A DNA stretch of 64,000 nt from assembly GCF_041860085.1 (NCBI RefSeq), contig NZ_CP124747.1, positions 4,898,001 through 4,962,000 of the forward strand, given 5' to 3'. Both the position numbers and the translations under genes were made by a program. This stretch comes from Schlesneria sp. DSM 10557 (GTDB lineage Bacteria; Planctomycetota; Planctomycetia; Planctomycetales; Planctomycetaceae). The notes under the pieces are model-generated. The model was not told where the DNA came from and did no database searches. It saw only the letters and a program-made list of their open reading frames with translations. Below, in pieces: positions 45,411 through 52,780 of this stretch; position 1 is the stretch's first letter, and every line of letters starts with the position of its first letter.

Positions 45411-45819
45411 GTGTTCTCCCATTTTCGTGAACCGTTTATCCACTTGAACCAGAGCGCTTCAATTGCTGACGATCGAGTTTGACATTGGGAGTATTCGCAC
45501 TGGCCCGTGTCAGGCTGCCTTCCATTCTCGAACAAGAATCCGTTCGGTGCAGCCTGAAATGAGACACTCCGTCACCTCGGCACGACCCGCATCGTACTGG
45601 ACTACGGGTGTTCAGTAAATGAATTGAGCGGGGGAGAGCGTCTATGAGAGATCCTGTCTGTTGCACCGATGGTCGAATCGAATGCGGTGCCGTGATGAGC
45701 GAAGTCCACGTGGGTACGGAATGGCAGGCGGGAGTGCCCAGAGAACACAGTGATGGGATGCCAAGAAAAACTCTCTCCAGTTCGTTGCGTACGAATTGGG
45801 ACGGGCTGTTGCGAAGGGC
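45411..45819. other. Intergenic region, about 410 bases
   Basis: Separates the PEP-CTERM gene from the end of the CobN-like operon. No credible gene, and no strong terminator for the operon was found. Confidence 0.4.
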
Positions 45820-46128
45820 TTAATCGGGGACGTAAACGACTTCCCCGCTTTTCAGGCGATAGGCTGTTCCAAGTCGTTGTCCTTCGCCCTTGAGCTTTTC
45901 GTGGCTCACACGGAACTGATCGAGGCGGGTTTGTTGTTCAGAGGGAGTCACCTCCGTCGTGGCGGGCTCTGGCGCTGCTGCGGATCTGACGTCCGGGGTA
46001 CGTGATGCGCTGACCAGGGCCAGCAGCAGCGCGATCGAGAAGACCATCCAGAGGTCGAACAGGTTGACCAGCCCCGCAAGCGGATCATCCTCGGACGCGG
46101 CCTCCCAGCGTCGTACCTTACGTCGCAT
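45820..46128 (-). CDS. DUF2149 membrane protein (ExbD-like partner)
   Basis: 102 residues. The DUF2149 signature DDPLAGLVNLFDLWMVFSIALLLALVSA spans a single membrane helix, followed by a periplasmic part ending in QFRVSHEKLKGEGQRLGTAYRLKSGEVVYVPD. The size and single helix with a short cytoplasmic N-terminus recall ExbD/TolR. DUF2149 genes nearly always neighbour a MotA/TolQ/ExbB gene and a CobN-like gene; here the start overlaps the MotA-like gene by 11 bases. It is the last gene of the operon. Inferred role: stator-type subunit converting proton flow to work on the CobN-like protein. Confidence 0.88.
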   Translation of the reverse strand: MRRKVRRWEAASEDDPLAGLVNLFDLWMVFSIALLLALVSASRTPDVRSAAAPEPATTEVTPSEQQTRLDQFRVSHEKLKGEGQRLGTAYRLKSGEVVYVPD

Positions 46129-46765
46129 GGCAGGTGTCCTGCACAGAGACGGTCGCGGAATCGCTCACGGAATCGGACTTCAGGAGCGTCGCGACGAACT
46201 CGAGATCGCTGAGATCCTGTTCGTACCAGCTTTTGCGGACCACGCTGGCTGCGTACGAGAAGCCTCCAATCAGGATTCCAAACACGGTGGTGGTAAAGGC
46301 GATCACGAGGTTGCTGGAAAGGGCCTGAATATCGCCCGAGGCGAGACCCGTCAGTGCAGGGCCCAGCGGAATCAATGTTCCGATCAGTCCCAGCATTGGT
46401 CCGAGCCGGGTACTGAATCCCAGCCGCGCCAGACGTCGTGTGATATCCAGTTCCAGGTCCTCCAGAGACTTATTTACCAGTACCGATTGCGAGGCATAGT
46501 TCAGTCGCTGTGTCGCTCGCTGGTAACGGGAGGGATAGCCGACGAGCATGAGATCATAGAACGATGCCGCAGCAATTCTTCTGGCGCGGAGCTGTGTGAG
46601 GAAAGACCTCCAGCTTCGCAGGCCGAACGCGCGATCGAAGAATTCTCGCAGCAGTCCCCCCAGCATCAGCAGATTTCCCGCCAGAAAGGTGACAATCAGA
46701 ATGAGTGTCGGAGCGAGCAATCCTTCGGAGAGGATGTAGAGGATTTCGACCAGTCGATCCGTCAT
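46118..46765 (-). CDS. MotA/TolQ/ExbB-type proton channel protein
   Basis: 215 residues. Three membrane helices are visible: LILIVTFLAGNLLMLGGLL (about 18-38), LGPMLGLIGTLIPLGPALTGLA (about 130-152) and LVIAFTTTVFGILIGGFSYAASVV (about 162-186), with a cytoplasmic loop between the first and second that holds an Arg-rich part. The GLIGTLIPLGPAL segment is the family hallmark with the ion-channel Thr/Pro. It would pair with DUF2149 to form an inner-membrane proton-driven motor. Its ATG overlaps the stop of the CobN-like gene by four bases, a sign of coupled translation. Confidence 0.92.
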   Translation of the reverse strand: MTDRLVEILYILSEGLLAPTLILIVTFLAGNLLMLGGLLREFFDRAFGLRSWRSFLTQLRARRIAAASFYDLMLVGYPSRYQRATQRLNYASQSVLVNKSLEDLELDITRRLARLGFSTRLGPMLGLIGTLIPLGPALTGLASGDIQALSSNLVIAFTTTVFGILIGGFSYAASVVRKSWYEQDLSDLEFVATLLKSDSVSDSATVSVQDTCHAT

Positions 46766-49700
46766 GGTGTCCCTCGTCGTGCCGCAAATCCAGCGACCAT
46801 CAGCAGGAGGATCACCGCTCCCAATGACCAGTAGAGCAGCGAGGGTTTCCCTTGAGGAACGGGAGCTGGAGCCAGATTTTGCTGGTCTTGAGTCGATGGG
46901 GATGGTGAGGGCTCAAGTCGCTGGCCTTCCACCGTGGTCAGAGGGGTGGCTGGTGCATTTGTCGATGCGGACGGGGTGGTGGCTTGTGTCGAAGCCGAAG
47001 CCGGGTCCATTGCCGGAGGTGGAAGGGCTTCTGTCGCCGCCGCATCCGAGGGAGCGGTTCCCGGAGCGGTGGATCCTTCGGTGATGTCCCCGGCGGTTCG
47101 CTCCGTTTGTTCGTTGAACCGTTGAGTATAGTTGGCCAGCAACCGGGTTGCGGTTGGACTTTGGATCCCTTCCAGTTGTTCTCGCACCATTGTATCGAGC
47201 GAAGTATTTCCGCCGCTGGTCATGTGTCCCGACATTCCGTGCCGTGCAACGTTTTCGGCATACGCGCGGGCGACCTGTTGTCGGGTTTGCTCATCGGCTT
47301 GCCAGTATCCTTTTCGCATCGCTTCCAGCATCACCGCCATGGAATCCTGGTAGGCGTAGGGATTATTGCGATCCATCCAGTCGGGCAGGCGAAGGTTCAG
47401 TTTGTCGTCGATCAGGACCTGTTTCATTTCCTGCCAGTTTTCGCTGCCGACGCTGCCGGGACGCATCACTTCCCAGCCGAAACTGTTGGAGGTCATGAAG
47501 CGGATCTGGTCGGCCCCCGCGTAGCCTTCTTTCATCATCCCTTCGAGCCACTTCCGGTTGAACAGCCGGACGCGGTATTCACGTCGCAGAGCGTCTTCGG
47601 CACTGATCAGACCCGCTTTGTCGGGGTCACGGACGTCGGATAGAACGAACTCGGGCTTTTTGCCGGTCAGGGCCTCAACGGCGAGGCTGAGCGAACCGCC
47701 ATGCAGCCAGACATATTTACTGGCCAGGGGACTGGTCATGTGATCGGACCAACTGCGCACGACAGTATGCGTTCCCTGAATTGCCGCATCGTAGAGAGGA
47801 GAGGCCTCTTCACCCCAGGCCCCTTCCGTGTAGACATGTTTGTGATGGGCGAGGTATTCGGCGGCGATGTCGTCACGGCTGTTCCAGTCGCCGGACTGAG
47901 CGACTTTGTAGCCCAGGAAGCTGCCCGATTCCCGTCCGGGGGCTCGGCCGAAAATCCGGGCATGGGACAGCAGTTGAGCCCGGTCTTCCGTCAGTCCCTG
48001 ACCGGCAAGCGTCGTCCGCAGAGTCTGCGTATTCTGGAACAGGGGGTTGTCAGGTTCGTCCGCCTGCGTCGCGAGTCGAATCGCCTTGTCCCAGAGGTTC
48101 AGTCGGCTGGGGAGATTCGACTCATACCACGACCCCGCAGCGATGAAAACGTCGACGCGCGGGCGACCCAGGTCATCTCGCGAGATCAGTTTTACGTCGC
48201 TCACAAGTTGCCGCTCGTCCCAGACCGGTTCGATTCCGATCAGTCGCAGAATCTGCGCTTCCATCACACCGTAGTCGCGGAACGTGGCCGAACTGCGAAG
48301 ATCGAATCCGACTTTGGTGGGGAACTGACCGGTTTGCGTCTGGTGCCGTGTGACCAGTTCTTCCGCCAGGCGGTGACCGAGTTCCCAGGAGGGCCGCGAG
48401 GGGATTTCTTCGGGGTTCAGCAGGTACATGTTCCGTCCGGTGGGAACGGCACCCGGGTTTCGGATGGGACTGTTTCCCGGACTGGGGGGGACGAACTTTC
48501 CCTCCAGTCCTGCCAGCAGATTACCAATTTCATCCGCAGTCCGGTCGAAGTCGGCGTTCAACTTGATCGCCAGTTTCAGGCCTTTGTCGATCGCTTCGGG
48601 TAACTCCGAGAGCGTTGTTCCGAGAGTGGCGTTGACGGCATCCAGCGGGTCCATCTGCCGATTCAGTACCAGTTGCAGGATGGCTTCCGCTTCAGGACGG
48701 ACACCGTGACTGTGCCCCTCGTGGTCGTGATCCCGATTGGCCTGATGCTGCTGATCATGCTTGAGTTCTTTCAATCCATTGATGAACGGCGTTCGCAGGA
48801 TGGTGACCATGTAGGGGATCAGCAGGTCGCTTCGTGGTCGTTCGCCGTAGACGTGCAGACTGGTCGGAGTGGTTTCTTCCTGGATGGCATGCAGGTAATC
48901 AGAGACTTGCCTGATGGCATCCCGCGTCAGCTTTCCATCGTCCGGGATTGTGAGGTGCAGGTCGGTTTCGAGATGGCAAAGCTGGACCTGGCGCGTGATC
49001 TCTTCACGGAATTTTTCCTTCAGTGCCCCTTCCTCGAGCGTTTCCCATTTGTCGAGTGTTTCGTGCAGGTTGGCCAGATCGTCACTCAGCCCTGCATCGA
49101 CAATCGGTGGCGGCAGGTGGCTCAGCAGTGTCCCGTAGACACGTCTGCGGACAGGCGAGGATTCCACCATGTTCTCGATGATCCACGGATTGAAGTTCGG
49201 CATCGAGCCCATGATGACGTCACACCAGTCCCGTTGTGACAGGCCGTTCGGTTTGCCCGGCAGGGCGAACTCAGAGCCATGAGTCCCAAAGTGGATCAAG
49301 GCATTGGCGTGGAACTGGTGTTCCAGCCAGAAATAGGTCGCCAGATAGTTATGAGGAGGTGTTGTCACCTTGTCATGCGCCTGGGCGTTGGCCCCTTCCT
49401 TACCGTGGATTTCCCCTCGGAGCGGTTGGGGCAGGAGGATGACGTTGCCGAGCTCGATCCGGGGAATGACAAGATGCTTACGGCCGTCGCGCTGCCAGAC
49501 CATGAACTGGCCGGGAGGGGGCCCCCACTTGTCTTCCATCTGTTGCCGGCGATCGGCGGGCACAAACTTTTCGTACCAGACGCGATAGTCGTCCTCGGAG
49601 ACCAGGACCGGGTCCCCGTGCTGGACAAGTCGATCCAGCTCGGCGGGGGCCCAGACACCAATCTGCCAACCCCGCTCGATCATTCGCATCAGCAATTCGT

Positions 49701-51048
49701 CCTCGTGCCGGGGGACGCTGGTCATCTGATAACCATGCTTCTGCATTTCCTGCAGGACGTTAGTCAGGCTGCGGGGCCCGTTGAGGTGCATCCCCGTGGA
49801 ACTGCCTCGCATCAGTTCCCCCTTCCCCATTTCGCGATCGTAGTAAATGATGGCGATCTTCTTCTGCGGGGCGGGTGTTTGAGCCAGACGGGCGTGGCCC
49901 AGAGCACGCTTGATCAGGTGCTCGACCCGGTCAGGAATGGGCTGAAAGGCCTCGGCACTCCCCTGCCCTGATGTCGTACCGGCGGCCACTTGTGGCTCGA
50001 TGCCGCCGATCAGTTCCTGACCGATGATGTGGAAGGCAAGTTCGCTGGACGAGAGTCCCTCGGTACTTTCCTGCCATTCGGCGATCGATTGTTTGCGGAT
50101 GAAGATCGAGTGCAGGTGGGGGACGTTCAGGGCATTTCGCAAAGCGACGGTGTCACCGCTATGGCAGGTATGGATCACCGCGTGCGGAGCAAATGCGACG
50201 GCCTGTTCTTCGTACGTTTTTGAGCGGCCGTCAATGATCCCCACGGCGACGGCACCTTGCCGTTCGGCTTCGCGAATCAACGCGTCGACGACACGCGGTT
50301 GCTGAAATGCGAGATGGGTGTTGTGAACTGTGATCAGCAGGCGAGGTTTCTCGGGGCTGAATGTCCCCCGTGTGCGGCTCCAGACTTCGAACGCGCCTGA
50401 TGAAGGAAATAAACCTTCGTGGTCGGGATGGTAGAGACCTTCCCGCTCGACTTCCTGTGGGAGTTCTACCTGCAGATCGTGACCGAGGCGTCGGGCCGCA
50501 ATGAAGATCAGCATCCGCCGGAGATTTTCCGCCGAGCTGCCGTAATAGTTCGCCGCGTCGGCGTCACGTTCGACAGGCTGCTTGAGGTTCATCGTCCGGA
50601 AGAAGTCGACCGCATTCGCGGGAAGGACAAAGACGCGCAGCTCGGGATTTTTCCTCGTCGCCTCATCAAGCAGCAGGCGGTAGGTGTCGCGGTCTTCTTC
50701 GCGTGTATGCTGAATGTAGAGCAGGCGTACGGTACTGAGATCCGCCCGTTTGTTCGCGACATCGCCATCCTCGAAATAGGTGAGTCTCAGGTTCAGCGGT
50801 TTCGCGTAAGTCTGAAGCTGCTCGTAGACGCCGCCGTGCAGTCCGATAAACCCGATCTCGAAGGCAGGGACTGGTGTATCGCTGTCGCTTGAGCCGGGCG
50901 ATGCGGTTGTCGCTGTCTGAGCCAACGAGATGGAGGCTGCGCTCGTCAGCCAGAGCAAGCTGGCTGCGAATACCGCCATTAAGACCCGCAACCGATGGCC
51001 TGACGCCACCAAGGGAGTTTGAGTGGGGGTGTGGGAATGGAGCACCAT
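46762..51048 (-). CDS. Exported CobN/magnesium-chelatase-like protein (HmuS-like)
   Basis: 1428 residues. The CobN-type large-subunit domain extends from about 55 to 1310; the family core is seen in FIGLHGGVYEQLQ, ATYFWLEHQFHANALIHFGTHGSEFALPGK, PSRPSWELGHRLAEEL and LWDKAIRLATQADEPDNPLFQNTQ, then GSFLGYKVAQSGDW. Unlike cytoplasmic cobaltochelatase CobN it has an N-terminal signal-like helix (LMAVFAASLLWLTSAASISLAQ) and, after a Pro/Ala/Thr/Ser linker of about 80 residues, a C-terminal membrane helix (LLYWSLGAVILLLMVAGFAARR). It thus faces the periplasm. It is linked to MotA-like and DUF2149 genes as in the Bacteroidetes hmu haem loci, where the CobN-like HmuS acts on haem. Inferred substrate: a metallated or metal-free tetrapyrrole. 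No cobalamin biosynthesis gene is nearby. Confidence 0.9.
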   Translation of the reverse strand: MVLHSHTPTQTPLVASGHRLRVLMAVFAASLLWLTSAASISLAQTATTASPGSSDSDTPVPAFEIGFIGLHGGVYEQLQTYAKPLNLRLTYFEDGDVANKRADLSTVRLLYIQHTREEDRDTYRLLLDEATRKNPELRVFVLPANAVDFFRTMNLKQPVERDADAANYYGSSAENLRRMLIFIAARRLGHDLQVELPQEVEREGLYHPDHEGLFPSSGAFEVWSRTRGTFSPEKPRLLITVHNTHLAFQQPRVVDALIREAERQGAVAVGIIDGRSKTYEEQAVAFAPHAVIHTCHSGDTVALRNALNVPHLHSIFIRKQSIAEWQESTEGLSSSELAFHIIGQELIGGIEPQVAAGTTSGQGSAEAFQPIPDRVEHLIKRALGHARLAQTPAPQKKIAIIYYDREMGKGELMRGSSTGMHLNGPRSLTNVLQEMQKHGYQMTSVPRHEDELLMRMIERGWQIGVWAPAELDRLVQHGDPVLVSEDDYRVWYEKFVPADRRQQMEDKWGPPPGQFMVWQRDGRKHLVIPRIELGNVILLPQPLRGEIHGKEGANAQAHDKVTTPPHNYLATYFWLEHQFHANALIHFGTHGSEFALPGKPNGLSQRDWCDVIMGSMPNFNPWIIENMVESSPVRRRVYGTLLSHLPPPIVDAGLSDDLANLHETLDKWETLEEGALKEKFREEITRQVQLCHLETDLHLTIPDDGKLTRDAIRQVSDYLHAIQEETTPTSLHVYGERPRSDLLIPYMVTILRTPFINGLKELKHDQQHQANRDHDHEGHSHGVRPEAEAILQLVLNRQMDPLDAVNATLGTTLSELPEAIDKGLKLAIKLNADFDRTADEIGNLLAGLEGKFVPPSPGNSPIRNPGAVPTGRNMYLLNPEEIPSRPSWELGHRLAEELVTRHQTQTGQFPTKVGFDLRSSATFRDYGVMEAQILRLIGIEPVWDERQLVSDVKLISRDDLGRPRVDVFIAAGSWYESNLPSRLNLWDKAIRLATQADEPDNPLFQNTQTLRTTLAGQGLTEDRAQLLSHARIFGRAPGRESGSFLGYKVAQSGDWNSRDDIAAEYLAHHKHVYTEGAWGEEASPLYDAAIQGTHTVVRSWSDHMTSPLASKYVWLHGGSLSLAVEALTGKKPEFVLSDVRDPDKAGLISAEDALRREYRVRLFNRKWLEGMMKEGYAGADQIRFMTSNSFGWEVMRPGSVGSENWQEMKQVLIDDKLNLRLPDWMDRNNPYAYQDSMAVMLEAMRKGYWQADEQTRQQVARAYAENVARHGMSGHMTSGGNTSLDTMVREQLEGIQSPTATRLLANYTQRFNEQTERTAGDITEGSTAPGTAPSDAAATEALPPPAMDPASASTQATTPSASTNAPATPLTTVEGQRLEPSPSPSTQDQQNLAPAPVPQGKPSLLYWSLGAVILLLMVAGFAARRGTP

Positions 51049-52016
51049 TAAAATTCCCCCACGATTTCACCACCCGCGCGGCTGCCGAGTGCTTGAAAGG
51101 TGGTGATGCTGATGTTCTCTGAGATGAAGTGGACCGATCCGTCGGCGAAGATCAGGTGGGCTCCTCCCACATGGGCACTGCGAGCGGCCATGTTGGTACA
51201 GCCGTAGTTGGGGGCAATACAGTCGAACTGTTTGTCATTGGGCGGGCGGAGGGTGGTCATGATGTTGAATTGCGGTTGACCGCCAAACCAGGCCGTGGCC
51301 CGGTCCGATTGAGTCGGGGCGACCGACTGGCAGGTCGAAACGTTGGAGGCGGTCGAGCCGGAAGCGTTGGTGAAGATGTAGTTGTCCTGCAGTGTGGCGG
51401 GATTCAGGTCCCCTTTCAGGGTTTCACCGCAGGCAATCGTCTGCGACAGGCCATCGGTGATCCACGCGAGACGCGTGTAGGAGCTGTGTCCGAACAGTCC
51501 ATTGCACGAGTTTCCACGGCAGTCGCAAAGGCTTCCCTGACTGGCCATGTAGTTGGAAGGGGCCAATGTGGGACTGACTCGGCCGATCGGATCACTGGGG
51601 CAGAGAAACGCCGGAACGGACTTTCCTGCGACTTCGTAGAACTTCGGGTTCACGTTCGCATTCAGCATCAGGTCGGCGTCGCTGAAATTGATCATGTTGA
51701 ACAAGGGGGTCTGATCGATGTACGGCAGGATGGCTGTCAACCAGCTGAACTGGTGACGGGCCCCGGCAGAGATGTAGTCCGTGTAAGTGTCCATATGACC
51801 GGCCGGAAACATCCCGAAGGCGTCGGCATAGTTATGCAGTGCGAGACCGAGTTGTTTCAGGTTGTTTTTACACTGGGTTCGGCGTGCCGCTTCACGTGCC
51901 TGCTGAACGGCGGGTAACAGCAATGCGATCAGTACTGCAATGATGTCGATGACGACCAGCAGTTCAATCAATGTGAATGCGTGTCGCCGGGCGCGATGGT
52001 CTATTCCTGGTCGCAT
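51048..52016 (-). CDS. DUF1559 prepilin-like protein in the CobN-like operon
   Basis: 322 residues. The leader RRHAFTLIELLVVIDIIAVLIALLLPAVQQAREAARR is a prepilin signal, with an Asp replacing the usual Ala in the helix (VVIDII). The DUF1559 body (CKNNLKQLGLALHNYADAF, FLCPSDP, SQTIACGETLKGD) ends with HVGGAHLIFADG, the H-x9-DG box. Its stop overlaps the CobN-like start by one base (TAATG), so the two are translationally coupled, which is unexpected and suggests this pseudopilin-like protein serves the chelatase. It has four to six extra Cys (CDCRGNSCNGLFG) that could form disulfides or bind metal. Confidence 0.92.
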   Translation of the reverse strand: MRPGIDHRARRHAFTLIELLVVIDIIAVLIALLLPAVQQAREAARRTQCKNNLKQLGLALHNYADAFGMFPAGHMDTYTDYISAGARHQFSWLTAILPYIDQTPLFNMINFSDADLMLNANVNPKFYEVAGKSVPAFLCPSDPIGRVSPTLAPSNYMASQGSLCDCRGNSCNGLFGHSSYTRLAWITDGLSQTIACGETLKGDLNPATLQDNYIFTNASGSTASNVSTCQSVAPTQSDRATAWFGGQPQFNIMTTLRPPNDKQFDCIAPNYGCTNMAARSAHVGGAHLIFADGSVHFISENISITTFQALGSRAGGEIVGEF

Positions 52017-52104
52017 GTCAGTTCAGGGCTCCTTGATCGTTGATCTTGTGTCTTGTGGTTGAGTCAGGAGGGCAGCAAGGGGAATGACTGAGAAGAGCGC
52101 CCAC

Positions 52105-52392
52105 TCAGTGGCTGTGTCCTTCGTGGGCATGTTCCACGTCCAGATCCGCTTTATCAGCACATGCTTCGCTACAGACGATGAACTGATTCCCTTCGACGGT
52201 GACCAGATTCTGCTCGGTCACCGATTCGATTTTTCGGCTGCAGGAGACGCAGACTCCTTCCCGTCCGAGGGGGGTGGCCACGGTGACGGTCGGGTACCCG
52301 CGCGATTGCCCACAGCCGGCGGGAATGCCTGAGAGCAGGACCAGGAAGACGAGTGGTATCGAGGTTCGAGACCGTGGCAGGGGGATTGTCAT
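52105..52392 (-). CDS. Cys/His-rich small lipoprotein, TRASH/YHS-like
   Basis: 95 residues. A lipoprotein signal (SIPLVFLVLLSGIPAGCGQ) is followed by a compact domain with Cys-X2-Cys in GVCVSCSRKIESV and Cys-X3-Cys in FIVCSEACADKAD, the spacing of TRASH/YHS metal-binding domains, and a His tail (VEHAHEGHSH). It is lipid-anchored in the envelope and likely binds a transition metal such as iron, copper or zinc. It lies 88 bases upstream of the DUF1559 gene on the same strand and is probably the first gene of the CobN-like operon. The ATG at 52392 was chosen because the lipobox signal begins there; an ATG at 52449 is in frame. Confidence 0.8.
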   Translation of the reverse strand: MTIPLPRSRTSIPLVFLVLLSGIPAGCGQSRGYPTVTVATPLGREGVCVSCSRKIESVTEQNLVTVEGNQFIVCSEACADKADLDVEHAHEGHSH

Positions 52393-52780
52393 GTCAGACA
52401 GAGGCTCGGATGCGTGGGGGTGTACGTCAGCGGGCTGTTGCGGACCCACTGGTGCGGGACACGAAGACTGCCATGGGTAAGCAAACGGCGGGCCGAGGCA
52501 TGCTGGTGACCTGCCTATGCTTCAACACCGGCAGCGTCTTTGGGGCTTTTTCAGCTTTGATCCGCATAAAGCGTGAGCCATCGAATGCGCGCGAGAGAAA
52601 ATTCCCCAGGCGCGGCGAAGGTTTCACCATGTGAAGGGAAGCGGAGGAGGCGCCGTGGCAGAGGAGCATCGAGAGAGAGACCCGCGCGTGCTGCTCAAAT
52701 ATCAAGAGAGACGGTAGGGGCTTGATACCCCAGTGTTTGATGCCCCGGCGATTGATATCCCGGCGTGGAGCTGAGGAGAA
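52393..52780. other. Intergenic region upstream of the CobN-like operon
   Basis: Must contain the operon promoter (reverse). I found neither a palindrome like the feo Fur box nor a full cobalamin riboswitch; CTGGTGACCTGCC near 52502 looks like the end of one but its partner elements are missing. A 15-base tandem repeat is annotated separately. Confidence 0.45.
52722..52766. repeat. Three 15-base tandem repeats
   Basis: TTGATACCCCAGTGT, TTGATGCCCCGGCGA and TTGATATCCCGGCGT start at 52722, 52737 and 52752, exactly 15 bases apart, just past the RDD gene stop. Confidence 0.6.

Noticed and set aside
52495-52520. Cobalamin-riboswitch-like end (GACCTGCC) upstream of the CobN-like operon
   Set aside because: It lies on the strand opposite to the operon, and the upstream conserved elements of the riboswitch are absent.
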